Origin: Climacteris rufus
Taxonomy: Eukaryota; Chordata; Aves; Passeriformes; Climacteridae
NCBI GenBank assembly: GCA_013398175.1
Contig: VZRZ01000466.1
Coordinates: 1,316,067 to 1,380,066, forward strand
DNA: 64,000 nucleotides
Direction: 5' to 3'
The number at the start of each line of letters is the position of its first letter. Position 1 is the stretch's first letter. A program made the translations under genes and the position numbers. Under the pieces are notes generated by a model. The model made no database searches. It saw only the letters and a program-made list of their open reading frames with translations, and was not told where the DNA came from. Shown one piece after another: positions 12,304-23,932 of the stretch.

Positions 12304-13432
12304 CTTTACATCTACAGGTACTAATTCTGTCTGCTATGGGGTTTTACACAATGGTGTCACAAGTGTTATGGCAGCTAGCTATGACAATATCTGGATCCAA
12401 TTCTTTCTTTGCTCATTTAGATTTTACAAACTGGCAAAACACAAGTTTAATAGCAACTACCAAATAAGTTACATTCCGTGCAATCTCCTAGAGGTATGTG
12501 CAAACACACAACCTATGGTGATGTAAAGCAAGAGATGTATTTAGAGGTATTCTAGATTGATAAGAGGATTAAAACAGCGTCACTTAATTTGAGTATGTGC
12601 ACGTCAACACAAGAAAATAAATGAAGTTCAATGCAGGCTAACATTTTACAGGGATTTAGTGAGGTACACCAAAAAAGCCGTCTGGAAACCCCCAGAAATG
12701 GCTGCAGAAATTGCAGTAAGGTAACAGGCTAATGAGTATTAGCTGAGCCATGGCCACAGTCCGTGCCAGCTTTCTTAGACTGTAGCAAACAGTGAGATAA
12801 CCAAAGTTAGCCTGGCCATGTGTCCATGAAAGCTAAGCTGATTCACATCATTTATCATCTGACTGGGACAGATGCACAGGCACTGTGCCTCAGCTGATCT
12901 GCAATCAATATCTTGTCAAGGCGCATCACTGGGTGAGGAACGGGGGAACAGAGCAAAATTAGTCTGGCCTTGCACAAGAAAAATAGCTAAATGACCAAGC
13001 TAAATTGGAATAAACTGCATTTTGTTCCAGTTGCTGCATTTTTCAGGGATCTATGCAGGCAGAAACTAACTGCTATTGGTGACAATTTTCTTTAACTAAA
13101 TGGAAACCTACAGAGATGTCTATAAACTGTAGCATGGGTTTAATTGAGTGTACACTTAAAATTACTGCATGTAACTCATTTCAAAGCACTACATTTAAAG
13201 CAGGATTATTTTAATTTGCCTGAAATTGATTAGGAATGTGTCTAAATTAAAGCAGTGTATTCAGAATCCTGGATCATAATACCCCAATGATGGTATAGAC
13301 TTTCTCTGTTTTAAAATAACCTGTAGGGTTAAATACTTTCTAAGATTCTCAACAGACAGGCAAAAATTAATACTGGTAAAGGCAGTGGAAAGTCGAGTTA
13401 AGACCTCCGTTTTTTGCCAAGTTTTCAACTGC

Positions 13433-13493
13433 AATAGTCTTTTGCACCTGCAAATGACCCAAAAGTGGAAATATTTGCATATGCAAGACTATT
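13433..13493. repeat. Imperfect hairpin with Oct-like motif
   Basis: Arms 13433-13455 and 13473-13493 pair over about 18 positions (AATAGTCTT...GCA...GCAAAT against its complement, with one 2-base bulge and one 3-base mismatch) around a 17-base loop. The right arm contains ATTTGCAT and the palindrome TTGCATATGCAA (13475-13486). It lies in an intron of the candidate gene. Confidence 0.6.
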
Positions 13494-13533
13494 ATAAATA
13501 TCTGATTTACTCATGGCTGAAATTTAGTCCTAC

Positions 13534-13555
13534 CTGAGGAAATATTGTCAGGTAA
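13534..13555 (-). CDS. Candidate micro-exon (22 nt)
   Basis: Acceptor ACTATTTCTGAG, donor CAG|GTAGGA, reading LPDNISS plus one base. Its phase fits both 14436-14560 upstream and 12249-12303 downstream, which is the main reason for listing it. Confidence 0.33.
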
Positions 13556-14435
13556 CTCAGAAATAGTTAGTTATTATTCTTGGAAGAAATGAAGTATTTC
13601 TAAGCTTCAGCAATCTCCAAATTAAAAATGTAAAACCTTTTGCTGCACAGACTCAATGACGACACCTAATTAGACTGAATGATAATGCTCCTTTAAAGCC
13701 AATACATTAAAAGAGGCATATTTAAAAGACTAGGAGAAAAAAAAATACAGTAACAAAATCAGTAAATTGTTCATGATTCTGCAAATCAGTATCAAAGGGT
13801 TTACTGTCATCCTCTTTTAACATCAAACTGTATAAAAGAGAATTTCTCTACGTGTTTTGACGCAGGAACATCTCAAAAGAGATTTAGCAGGTATATTGCT
13901 TTGGTTGGATGTGCCAAAATATACAGAAAAAATATTACTGTCCAAGATGTCCGATTTGATTTCTAAATAAAACAAGTAATAGCCTGAGTTTCATCCATTA
14001 CAGGAATCCCAATGGTTTGGGAATCACTCACACTAAAACGACAGAGCAAAACATCTCAGCACACACAGGGATAAACAAGGCCTTGATCCAGGAAACTGCT
14101 CCCTGTTGAGACTACTTGAGATCAATTAGACTCAGGATTGACATGGGACATGGTTTATCCAGAGCAGTTTGCAAGGCTGAGGCTAAAAATCTAAAAGAAA
14201 ACTAAAAGAAAACAGAAATTCCTCTCACTACACCAAAAAACCCCTTCTGCATTTTTTCTGATTTTCCATTATAGTTGTTCCTTCCATATCTTATAGTAAG
14301 ATATTAGGAAAGCCAAGGTTTATTTTATTCTTAACATTTTTCAATAGCAAAAAGGGATTTTAAAAATTATAAAAACACTTGAAATATATGATTTTGTATG
14401 TACTACTAATATTCAGTGATGCCCCTACTTCATAC

Positions 14436-14560
14436 CTGGATCAAAGGTTTAAAATGGCTAAGAAATTTTATGGGGAGGTGTTCCCCCAAAGTCAGACCAA
14501 AAATTCCTCTCCTCTCCTAGTGGCAAACTTCCAAATATCTTTCATTTTCATTAAAAATTT
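14436..14560 (-). CDS. Candidate exon with 5-bp duplication (125 nt)
   Basis: Two open frames meet at a tandem CCTCT/CCTCT (plus strand, about 14505-14515). Before it the frame reads KFLMKMKDIWKFATRRG; after it, IFGLTLGEHLPIKFLSHFKP and LIQ to donor CAG|GTATGA. Taking out one 5-base unit makes a 120-base, phase-0 exon joining in phase to 15681-15800. As the sequence stands the frame is broken, by mutation or by assembly error. The acceptor (AAGCTGAG) is weak. Confidence 0.48.
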
Positions 14561-15005
14561 CTCAGCTTGTCCTTGTGGGTTGTAAACCAGTGGTTATGGA
14601 AAAAGGTCACTCTGAGCTGTTGTGATTCAAGAGCTGGCACAGGTTCTAAAATAAAGCAACCTTCTCAATGCTGTGATAAAGGCTGAGCCTTCAACATTTC
14701 TTGTTTAGCTGCTACTGAAGCTATCTGCTGATGCACAGGGTTAGTTATTCTCAGCAATTCATACTACCCTTGGAAAATTTGCAGAGAAAATTGAGAGATG
14801 TCCCACTGTACTTAAAAATTCACGGTATATCTACAGTTTCAATCCATTAGCTTAATAAAATTTAATTTATTCAAAAAAAAATCTGCTCCGCCATAGAGCT
14901 TCTATGCTTTTCCTATTTTCACTGCATTAAGTGAAATGCAGAAGGCAGACACTTATCCCAGCAGGGAAGAGCACTGAGATATATCATGGCTTTGTAAAGT
15001 TTTAA

Positions 15006-15130
15006 ATCAAAGGACACCATGAGATCATCCCATCTGCTTAAGTTTCATCATAATCTATCTTGTTTCATCTGGGCACCTCTGCACTGAGCCTCTTCTAACC
15101 TGTGTTTGTTGAATGCCTGTCTACCAAAGT
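15006..15130 (-). repeat. Ancient CR1 relic
   Basis: CATGAGATCATCCCATCTG, then GGGCACCTCTGCACTGAGCC and AACCTGTGTTTGTTGAATGC, follow the order seen in the complement of old amniote CR1 elements. Diverged; no coding potential. Confidence 0.45.
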
Positions 15131-15680
15131 AGATACTTGGGGTTTTGCTTCAGTCATTAAACTGTGGCCTCCATGTCCCCTGCTGCAGCTGCAAATTAAT
15201 TCTGGGTAAATAAAACAGCACAGTTTTGTGTGGCACTCTCTGCTGTGGCACTTCACACATGTTGTAATTCCTTGTGTTTGTGTGTGATGATAAAAGGGTG
15301 TCCCTCACAGGTCATGGCACTTGAGGGCTCTGACAGTAGGAGTGCCAGGCGTGTTACAGTGTAGTGACAAAATCCAAACAGACTTCTGCTAGTGCAAATG
15401 CCATCCTGGGGACTGGCCACCAAACCCTTTCCTGAATGACCAGTGTGAGGAGTTCCAGGACTACCAGTCCAAAAATGACCAGAGGACCAATACAACTATA
15501 ACACCTGATCAGGAATAACTACAGAACAGTTTTTTGCAGAAATCAGAGGGTTCCTTCACTTCCTGCCTGTGCAGATAATGGAAACCAGGACACTTGTAAA
15601 GACATTTATCTATACTATAGCTCCAGCACAACTGAGACTAGCTGTTGGCTTCAGGTAAATGTAGGCAATACTTTACTCAC

Positions 15681-15800
15681 TTCTCTTCCTCTGTCATTTG
15701 ACCTGTAACTGATGGTGCCCTTCTTTCCAACTGGACTTTCCTGCACCTCTGTCACAACTGGAGCCTGGATTAGGGTGTATATCAACACCCTTGAAGACCT
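15681..15800 (-). CDS. Candidate exon (120 nt)
   Basis: Strong donor (GAA|GTGAGT) and acceptor (GCCTGCCTTCAG). 40 codons in phase 0: SSRVLIYTLIQAPVVTEVQE then SPVGKKGTISYRSNDRGRE. It mixes a beta-like stretch with a basic, glycine-containing loop. A shorter exon from an internal GTGACAG acceptor would match the phase left by 16984-17024. Confidence 0.55.
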
Positions 15801-16983
15801 CTGAAGGCAGGCTCTATCCTTTTTTAATCCGTTTTTGCAACTCATGTAATCATGACAACACAGGTATGGCTGTGCAGAGGAGTATGTTCACCAACAGCAG
15901 AGAAAAATGGATCAATATTGTCATGGCTGTAAAAAAAAAAAAGTGAATCAAAGGATTTCTGAAGAAGTTACAAGGAATTTAATGAGTTGATGTAGTCATC
16001 CCATCTTTTCATTCTTGAATGGGAACATGAGGAGACACAGCAGGGGCATACTTGTCAAGTGTGAAAGAAGTTAATCTCCCACAGGGCCTAAGAAAGGGAG
16101 AAGCCCTGATGCTGAATTAAAAAAGATGCAAAAGCACAGATGTTCAGATAAAGAGTCCCATGTGATTCCTTCAACCAGTGGAAGGAGTGAGATGGAAAAT
16201 AGCAATAAAGAAGAACCACTTGTTTTCCTACAGTTACTCTTTCTAGATTTCATCTGCAACACTGCGACTGCGCTGCCGGCAAACACAGCAAGGAGACCTC
16301 TCTTCCTCTTTATTTTCTTCCTGCAGTCAGTCATTTCTGACTTTCCTTGAGGTTGCCACTGAATCCTAAAACTCAAGGAAGAAATTTGTCAGCAAGTGGG
16401 TAGGAGTGTAAAGGAAAGAAGGGGGAAGAGAGGGCAAACAAGTCAAACCAAATAAGCAAAGGAATCTATAGCACCAATATCAAAGGAGCAAAAGTCACAA
16501 TGACTGAGAACCTGAGGCTGCTGTGATTTATTTGCATGCCTTAGGACATTCAGTTCCACATAATCCACTGTCAAAGTCAATTATAAATATTACAGTATCT
16601 GCTACTGGAACAGATCCAATTCATTCAGAAGTAAACATCAAATGTTGCCCGTAAGGTATATGAGCATTTAACGACAAGGATTTATACCATGATACAATTA
16701 AAATGAACAAGTTGTACAAAAGAGCAAACCAAAGCTAGGTTGCTTGTGTCTCCCCGTTTTTAATATCTGTGCTTGATTTCTCAAGGGATTATTTTAAACT
16801 AACTTTCTTCAAGCATATAACAGCATTAGGAAACAAAGGACAAAATAATTTTTTTCAACCCTGGCCCATAACATTACTTTCCTAAGTCTATGTTAATATG
16901 TCAAACCACATAATTGTTAGATTTTTCAAACATTCAAAGCCTGGCACCTTCTGTTGAAATCAGTAATGCCATCTATCTCTCAC

Positions 16984-17024
16984 CACATGGGTTTACCACT
17001 GCTGCGAAGATGATCCTCTCTTGA
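16984..17024 (-). CDS. Candidate exon (41 nt)
   Basis: Acceptor CACCGCTTCATCACAG; donor GTG|GTGAGA. With one leading base it reads QERIIFAAVVNPC plus one base, joining in phase to 17170-17337; a second frame is also open. Confidence 0.4.
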
Positions 17025-17169
17025 CTGTGATGAAGCGGTGCTGTTTGAAGGAGGAAATTGTGCTGGTAGGCATTGAGAAATGCTTTGAAGAGTTTGAAAT
17101 CAAAGTGCAGCCTCTTTTTGTCAAAAATATACAGGCAGAACTATTTATTTAGGACTGGAACTGTTCCAC

Positions 17170-17337
17170 GGATCTTGCCCCATTTTTAGGGCAGACGGTG
17201 GAATAACAATTTTACAATATCTGCTTGGCTCAGAAACACCATCACATTCTGGTAAAAGGGGACCTTGGCCAGATTTATTTCTGTCTTTGCCCTTCCTTGA
17301 CTTGTGTACAATTTCCATGTACTTCAACACAAAGCCG
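17170..17337 (-). CDS. Candidate exon (168 nt)
   Basis: The acceptor carries a long pyrimidine run (CTTTTCTCTAATTTGCTTG ... TTAG). The 55 codons include GFVLKYMEIVHKSRKGKDRN, a basic charged linker, and SRYCKIVIPPSALKMGQD. The donor (GATCC|GTGGAA) is weak; otherwise the frame runs to a stop at 17148. It could be the end of a domain with a basic loop. Family not recognised. Confidence 0.5.
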
Positions 17338-17652
17338 CTAACATTTTGGAAATTCAAGCAAATTAGAGAAAAGCAGCATGGGCCCTCTGAAACATGTGCT
17401 GTGAGTGCATCAAATCCATTCTCCCCACCTGAAAGTGGCTCGTCAACAGGCAACAAATGAAATCCTAGTTGTACCAGATGTCAGGGTGTCTGAAAAATCA
17501 ACAAAACTTAAAAAATCAACATTACAATCAATGCAATCCCACGGCCCAAGCCTGTACTCGGGGAGCAGTCCAAACCTCAAAACACAAGTCCAGGTTGACT
17601 TTCTTTCATCTTCTCTTCTAGCATTAACATGCAGGAATTGTATCATTCTAAC

Positions 17653-17723
17653 CTTAAATTCCAGCACACATACTCTTCCTCGAGAAATTATGGTGTGGGC
17701 AGCACAGCCAGGTAGCCAATGCC
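17653..17723 (-). CDS. Candidate exon (71 nt)
   Basis: Acceptor TGTGGTCCCATGGCAG, donor AAG|GTTAGA, reading HWLPGCAAHTIISRGRVCVL then EFK. A strong acceptor at 17491 (TTTTGTTGATTTTTCAG) suggests another small exon between this and 17337. Confidence 0.4.
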
Positions 17724-17827
17724 CTGCCATGGGACCACACCAAGTGGTGACATGGGTAGGAAAGGAGTAGGGATTTCCTAGCACACCCTCATCCATGTAT
17801 AAACCCAACAAAGGTAAGCAAGGCAAG

Positions 17828-17893
17828 CTGAGGTAAACAGTTGGACTTGATGGCCTGAAAGGTCTTTTGCAACCTCATCAATTTCATGATGCT
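17828..17893 (+). repeat. CR1 3'-end fragment
   Basis: GTTGGACTTGATGGCCTGAA, then AGGTCTTTTGCAACCTCATC and an ATGATGCTATG tail match the CR1 3' end (ttggacttgatgatc...ttccaacc...attctatgattctatg). Confidence 0.7.
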
Positions 17894-18850
17894 ATGAAAA
17901 TTTGTAGGAGGTGCACAGAAGTGCATTCATTACAGAGAAGAGTCATCCGATCCTACTGGAAAATCAGAAGGTAAGATGGAAGACTGAATCAGATTTTCAT
18001 TTCCAACTTCCAACGCTTCACGGAACCAGGTCTGGACAACAATCACCCTCTGATGAAAGAGTAGCTCGTGGGAAGCAAGCTGCTTCCCTGGATACACTTT
18101 GCTAGAGGACAAACTGCTCTGGCACAGGCAGGCTCAGAGAAAACAAAGCCCACAAGAACAGAAAGAATCCTCTAAAGTGATATTCCAAGCAACTGTGGAT
18201 ATCGTTTATGAAGGAAAATTATTCTTCTACTGTTCCACTAGAAAACAGATGCAAGATTTGTTTCCAGACCTTTCATTTGACTTCTTCTGAATATGTCAGC
18301 AACATATTCCTATATTTCACACCTCCCTTTAACAGAAGGATTTCACTGAAAATTGTGGATAACAAAGAGACAAGTTTCAGAACTTTTTACTATGGTAAAA
18401 ATATTTCTACACTATGTAATTTCTTTTGCTACAATGAATTATTATAAAGTCAGCTGAAGTTCAAGATAACATATCTTAAGAACCTTAACAGAAAAAAAAA
18501 TTGTATCTACCTAATTATACATCAAAGAGTACTTTTGGAATAAATTCTGTTCTCTGCAGTGTTGGAATTTTTTTAAGTGTTCTACTTTAGTAATAAGAAC
18601 AGTGCTGCTTGAATTAACTATTCTGTATAACTGTGCTCAGATGTCGGGGTGCCCAAATGTACTTTTACACATCCACTCTATTATTATCTCTAAAGATTCT
18701 CAGTTCATATTACCCACAAAAAATACTCAATTCCTAATGCAGAAGTACTTCCACTATGGTCCTCTTTAATAACTTCAGTCTTGCCACAGTTCAGCATAAT
18801 ATTTTATAAAGCTTCTTTTTGAATTAAAGGGCATGAAGTTTCAATAATAC
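17894..18850. other. Intron-like, nothing supported
   Basis: AT-rich sequence with short plus-strand frames (such as 17911-18290) lacking convincing splice partners. Confidence 0.35.
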
Positions 18851-19103
18851 CAGCAATGTATATTGCATTTGTATTTCCGTTTTCAATTATTTTCACTTTT
18901 TTATTATCATTTTCTTCACAAAAATGTCTACATGGGGGCAGTTTCATTTTCCACACAAGAATATATCTAATTTTGACATCCATCTGTCTGGAAATCTTTC
19001 TTATTACATTTGTCACAGCATATTTAGAGGTAAACTTATTCTGTGACATTTCAAGATATAACAGCATTTCCTCATGCAAACTAATGAAAATCCTACAAAT
19101 CTC
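18851..19103 (-). CDS. Candidate long exon (253 nt), A-rich
   Basis: Strong acceptor (AAGTTTTCAACACAGTCTAG) then 84 codons: EICRIFISLHEEMLLYLEMS, NKFTSKYAVTNVIRKISRQM, a Cys/Trp region and KKVKIIENGNTNAIYIA. The donor (CTG|GTATTA) is tentative, and the frame continues to a stop at 18804. It is long for this locus and very A-rich. It is the longest uninterrupted non-repeat frame of the minus set. Confidence 0.48.
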
Positions 19104-19205
19104 CTAGACTGTGTTGAAAACTTGCCCTAAATCATGGATATGGTATATTTTCAATGTATTTTGAATCTGCATGTTCATTTTAATTTAAAACACTTATTTA
19201 AAGAT

Positions 19206-20262
19206 AATCAGAGTTGAGTTTGGAAGGGACCTCTGGAGATCACCTTGTCCAAGCCCCCAGCACAAGCAGGGCCACCCAGAGTTTGTTGCCAAGGGCCATG
19301 TGCAGGCAGCTTTTGCATTTCTCCAAGGTGTGAGACTCCATAACATCCCTGGGCAACCTGTGACAGTGCTCAGTCCCCCTCATTTGGAAAAAAAGTGTCT
19401 CCTGACATTCAGAGGGAAACTCCTGTATTTCAGTTTGTGCCCATCAGCCCTGGTCCTGTCACTGGTACCACTGGAAAGAGCCTGGGTCTGTCCTCTTTGC
19501 CCTCTCCTTCCAATTATTGTTACACATTGGTGAGACCTCCCTGAGCCTTCTCTTCTCTGGACTGAACTGTCCCACCTCTCTGAGCCTTTTCTCGTGGGAG
19601 AGATGCTCCACTTTCCTAATAGTTTCCGTGGCACTTGTTTGGACTCTCCCCAGTATGTCCATGACTTTCTCGTAATGGGGAGCCCAGAACTGGAAACAGC
19701 ACTTGAGGGTGTGGCCTCATCAGTGCCGAGCAGAGAGAAAGGATCACGTCCCCTGACCTGCCTGTTGCATCCCAACAATAAAGTAGATTTTTGTGCTGCA
19801 AGGGCACATAGCTGGCTCATGTTCAATTTGGACACCATCAGCACTCCCAGGCCTTTTTCTTCCAAGCTGCTTTCCATTTGGGTGGCCCCCAGCACTTATT
19901 GGTGCAAGGGGTTGTTCATCCCCACATTCAACATAAGCCAGCAGTGTGGCCTTGCAGCTAAAAGAGTAACATTATCTTGGGCTGAATTAGAGTGTTGCCA
20001 GCAGGTCAAGAGAAAAATATATACTCTTGAAGGCAGGGTATTTGATCCACTATTAATCACTGGGACACATGGCTTTTTACTGGACTCCAACTGATGTTGT
20101 GCCACTGATCACAACGCTGTGGGCTCAGCTGCCCACTCTGTTTTCAGTTCCCCTGCTCATCCAGACCACACTTCAGCTCCTCCCTGAGCATCTCTGGGGA
20201 GGCAGCATCGAATGCCTCACTGAAATCGAGGTATACAACATCCACTGCTCTGAAGTGTACCA
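19206..20262 (-). mobile_element. CR1 LINE, 5'-truncated, rearranged
   Basis: The left edge is the complement of the CR1 3' end (GTTTGGAAGGGACCTCTGG). The rest follows the complement of the CR1 end, for example GGGGAGCCCAGAACTGGAAA and GCACATAGCTGGCTCATG, to about 19925. The reverse-transcriptase C-terminal region (complement) resumes at about 20050-20262 (TCACTGAAATCGAGGTATAC). A plus-oriented CR1 piece separates the two parts. Many lesions; not functional. Confidence 0.85.
19928..20012 (+). repeat. Inverted CR1 piece inside CR1
   Basis: AACATAAGCCAGCAGTGTGG then GTGTTGCCAGCAGGTCAAGAG is CR1 in sense orientation, covering the same CR1 region present in antisense at about 19730-19830. The two can form a fold-back. 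Confidence 0.6.
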
Positions 20263-21576
20263 GAACCACGATTTCCTCTCATATTCTTTTATTGTTTCTT
20301 AACACATCAATATTTCTGATGTGCTGTGGTTAACATTTGTAATAGGGAGTAGGTTAGACATTTGGCATTTATCCATTAGTTCGTTGCCTCTGAAATCAGT
20401 GATGCATTACTGCTTACACACTAGACCAAAATCAACCTTTAATACTGCGAGCAAGAAAAACACAGAAGCAACCAAGATCATGCTTTCTTTTTTATCTTGT
20501 TAACTTTTTTTCTTTATAAATTCACTTCTTTGAGGTATCCTTGAGGATGTGTCTGTGAGATGTCTGAAAGAACAGAGAATTATGGGCTGGTAATTGGAAT
20601 GTCCTGTACCCTGCAGTCCTTGAAAAAAAGAAACAAAAGAGCAGAGCATGAAAAGCTAAAATCACTAATCGAACAAAAGAATGTGTTGACAATAAAAGGC
20701 TATTCAGAGACAACAACCTCCAATGCTACTCAGCTTTGATTAAACCCCAGAGCAGGCCCATCTTGTTTACTGAATGAACCAAGGGGTGCTTTGGAAAAAA
20801 AGTGGGAAAGTTTTGGTGACACAGAACTAAATAAAAACTAATGGAAATTATATACCAAATGAGAAGTCATTGAGAGCTGCTTAAAACTGTAGATTCATTG
20901 CATATTTTAACCCAGTGCAGTTTCTTTCTTTCAGACAAACTTCATATTCAAACTTAGGTATGCTTATAAATGATTTGCCTCTTTATATGCAACATCCAAA
21001 ATCTTTTAAATAATCTTCCTTAAAAATAAAAGCTAAATTCCTTTCTTTTAAGATGTTCATTCTCAGAGCAGTGGTGTCATAGGAGACAATTATGAAATCT
21101 CAAAGTAAAACCCATGTTTCAAAGGATAAAAAGTAGTACAGTTATATAATTCAAAAGGTAGGGTAATAAAATAATAATAACACTGGCAACTTATTTCTAA
21201 AGATCTCAGAAATCTGTACAAATATTGATGTAGATGTAAGCATTATAATTTATCTGGAAATTTGGACACATTTTCATTTTCATTTCTGAGATAAAAAAAA
21301 GGCACACAAAGGTTAACTGTTTAGCTCAGGGCCACTGTGCTTGGCCACTGTTTTAAAAATAAAACTGAAAATTGCTCCAAAATCACATGCCTGCTTGCTA
21401 GATTCTATTCCATTCAGGAGTACTGTCTATCCAGAAAATAGATCACCTTGTGCCTTACATTGGCAAAAAAAAGAAGTTACAAATACAGCACCTCAGTAAT
21501 GGAACACATATAACATATAATATGGAACAAATTAAAAGGCAAAGATCTGAAGATGGGGTTTTTCCATTTGCTTACC
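20263..21576. other. Intron-like; one orphan strong acceptor at 20619
   Basis: A minus-strand 3' splice site with an outstanding pyrimidine run (TTTTGTTTCTTTTTTTCAAG) ends at 20619, followed by frames open to about 20521, but I found no convincing donor. A MIR-like relic lies at 21180-21345. Confidence 0.35.
21180..21345 (+). repeat. MIR-like SINE relic
   Basis: The order ATTTTCATTTCTGAG, GGCACACAAAGGTTAACTG, then GCTCAGGGCCAC parallels the MIR core and its aggttaagtgacttgctcaaggtcac continuation. Diverged. Confidence 0.45.
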
Positions 21577-21623
21577 TGCTTTTATTACTGTAGGCAAGTG
21601 TGAACAGGGGTGTGTAGAAAGAC
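21577..21623 (-). CDS. Candidate exon (47 nt)
   Basis: Acceptor GCATTTCTTCAAATCATTTAG; donor CAG|GTAAGC. Phase 0 reads SFYTPLFTLAYSNKS; one other frame is open. Confidence 0.38.
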
Positions 21624-22235
21624 TAAATGATTTGAAGAAATGCAAAACAGAATCACCTGGATAAAATTAAATTCTAGTGTAAAAATGTGACTGATAATAA
21701 AGTGAGAGGAGGAAGATGCATGCTTACAAGCAATCATTTTTTGTCAGGGCAGGACTGGGTCCATTCCACAGCATTACATCCCAAGGTAAGAAATAATCAG
21801 GTGCTATCCCACATCTCTAACAATGGGATAATGTACACACAGGGCAATTCTGCAAGACAATCAGCAACATGCTAGACTAGCTTCTCTAAAGAGGAACCAT
21901 AAAGAGGGTAATTCACTGGTATTATACTGAGATATGTCAATAGAAAAACAAGAGAAGTCAAATAAAAAATGAGAGTTGAAACCCTTGCTTGGTAAGGTAT
22001 TAGTCACTTTTTTAAACTTTAAAATAGGAGAAGGGATGAGGCACGCCTAATGTTGGTTATTAACCTGTTTCTTACCATTACACTGAATTCAGCAGTTTAT
22101 TTAACAATCAAAGGATTTTAATCCCATTTGAGTGTGACTCCTAAACCTAACGTGGCACTTGTGTGAATCCAGTCTGTTGCTGAAGAAGCACTGCTTGTTC
22201 AGGTGACACTCGTGTGGAAGGAGCTTTAAATTTAC

Positions 22236-22266
22236 GATTTTCTTATTTCCAAAATGTCCTGTATTT
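22236..22266 (-). CDS. Candidate exon (31 nt)
   Basis: Acceptor with a strong pyrimidine run (GTGTTCTTCTTGTTACTTAG); donor ATC|GTAAAT. With two leading bases it reads IQDILEIRK. A further possible 34-nt exon ends at the CAG|GTAAAA site near 22422. Confidence 0.4.
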
Positions 22267-22469
22267 CTAAGTAACAAGAAGAACACCAGATCCAAGTGAC
22301 TGTACAAGTTTTCCCAGTTACCAGTTCACAACACAGTGGGAAAGATAAGAGATGTTTGGCACTGCTTGAACATTGAATATCCCAGGAAAATTCAGATCCT
22401 ACTGCTTGTATAGTTTTACCTGCCATCAGTAATGAACACACAGTTCTTTCCAGCCTTTCAGATCACGTG

Positions 22470-23932
22470 TCCTGGCTGCTATTTTGTATTGCAAAAGGGC
22501 TAAGTCACTTCAGAATGATTCAATAGAAAATGTTTCTATTTGTTTTAAAGATAATGTAAAGTTTTGACAGAACTCATAGACCAAAGCCAAAAGGGTCTGC
22601 GTTTTAAAAAGCTATACCAAATTTTTATTTGCACTAACTTCAGCCTGTTAATCTTTATATCAAGTCTTCATTTCAGGAACACAGAGAAAACTTACACACC
22701 CACATACATTCCTTTCCTGTAATTTTAACCATTCACCTCACCAAAAAGACAGATCCTGAAGTGTGCTGTGCTTGAGATTGTATGGATGTTAAAAGATCTA
22801 GATACATATTTTGATAGCAAGGTAATAAGACATTTGAAAATAGAGCTATAAAGGCTATCAATGTAGAAATCTGCAAATGGAGAGGTTTGGTTAAGGCTTT
22901 ATCAGGAACTATGGGGGATCCTTTTTTTTTTTTTTATTTGCCCATATTAGAAGAACCGAATTTGTATCCTAAAAAATAAACACCAATTCACAGTACATTT
23001 TTTAAAATTAAATACACTGTTTTCCTTAGTGTGTTCTAAATGCTGTAAAGATTCTCCATCATTCTGTGTTCTCTCAGTTCTCTTATTTATTCCTCAGCAG
23101 AGCAGTATCAACACAAATCATATCAAGACACCTCCACAGAAAAAAATAATTATGTATATTCAGAAGACATTTATAAATGCTACAACCTTGATTTCTAAAA
23201 GGCAGTGGCAGAGATCTTTTACATTTTGCACATAAAATTGCAGTTTATTTATAAAAACCCAACTGTTTTCTATATTATGACTGCAAAGCCTTTCTCATCT
23301 CTTGAGTAAAACCTTAAAAGGATATCTCAATGTATTCCTTTCCATGTCCTTTCTCATAATGCTAAAGCAAGAATATTCTAATTTCATTACAAATGAAAAA
23401 TAATTTGGATCATCTGAGACTCAAAACCTGCACAGTCTACTGGAGAAAAATTATAAGAAAACATGGAAAACAGGAAACAACTTCTGTATCAGAGCTAAAA
23501 TAGGTGGTATTTAGAAACATGAACAAATTAGGTGGTTTACTTCAGAATTCATGGAAGTGATTTGTTTTCTGCACAAGTTACAACATCATTAATTTACACA
23601 ATAATCAGAAGCCGGAACTCTGAAAGAGAAGCATGCAAGAACAAGCACCTTCAATCAGCTTCCTGCCAATGAAGGTAATAGAGCTTTTACTATAGCTCAC
23701 AACTCTATAGAGCTAATTACATCAACTTATGCCCCTGAACTGTTAGTCTTTCATATCTCAGATAAATGACATCAACTGATCAGGATAGAAGAGCTGAGTC
23801 TTTGTCTCTGCACCTGGAAAAGCTTTCACCCAGCAGACATTTCATGAAAAAGAGTGTATTTCTGCAGAAAGTTCTAGTTTTACCAAGTGACCACTTTCTT
23901 GCAAAAGAATGTTTCATCAGAAAATTCATTAC
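22470..23932. other. Intron-like, nothing supported
   Basis: AT-rich; a T13 run near 22922 and scattered short frames only. Confidence 0.35.

Noticed and set aside
16966..17155. Plus-strand reading ending VQPLFVKNIQAELFI
   Set aside because: No acceptor upstream, and the opposite strand holds better-bounded exon candidates.
19380..20094. Long frames on both strands at 19.4-20.1 kb
   Set aside because: They lie inside the CR1 element and are transposon sequence.
21747..21784. 38-nt plus-strand piece between strong AG and GTAAGA
   Set aside because: All three frames are open and nothing else supports a plus-strand gene here.
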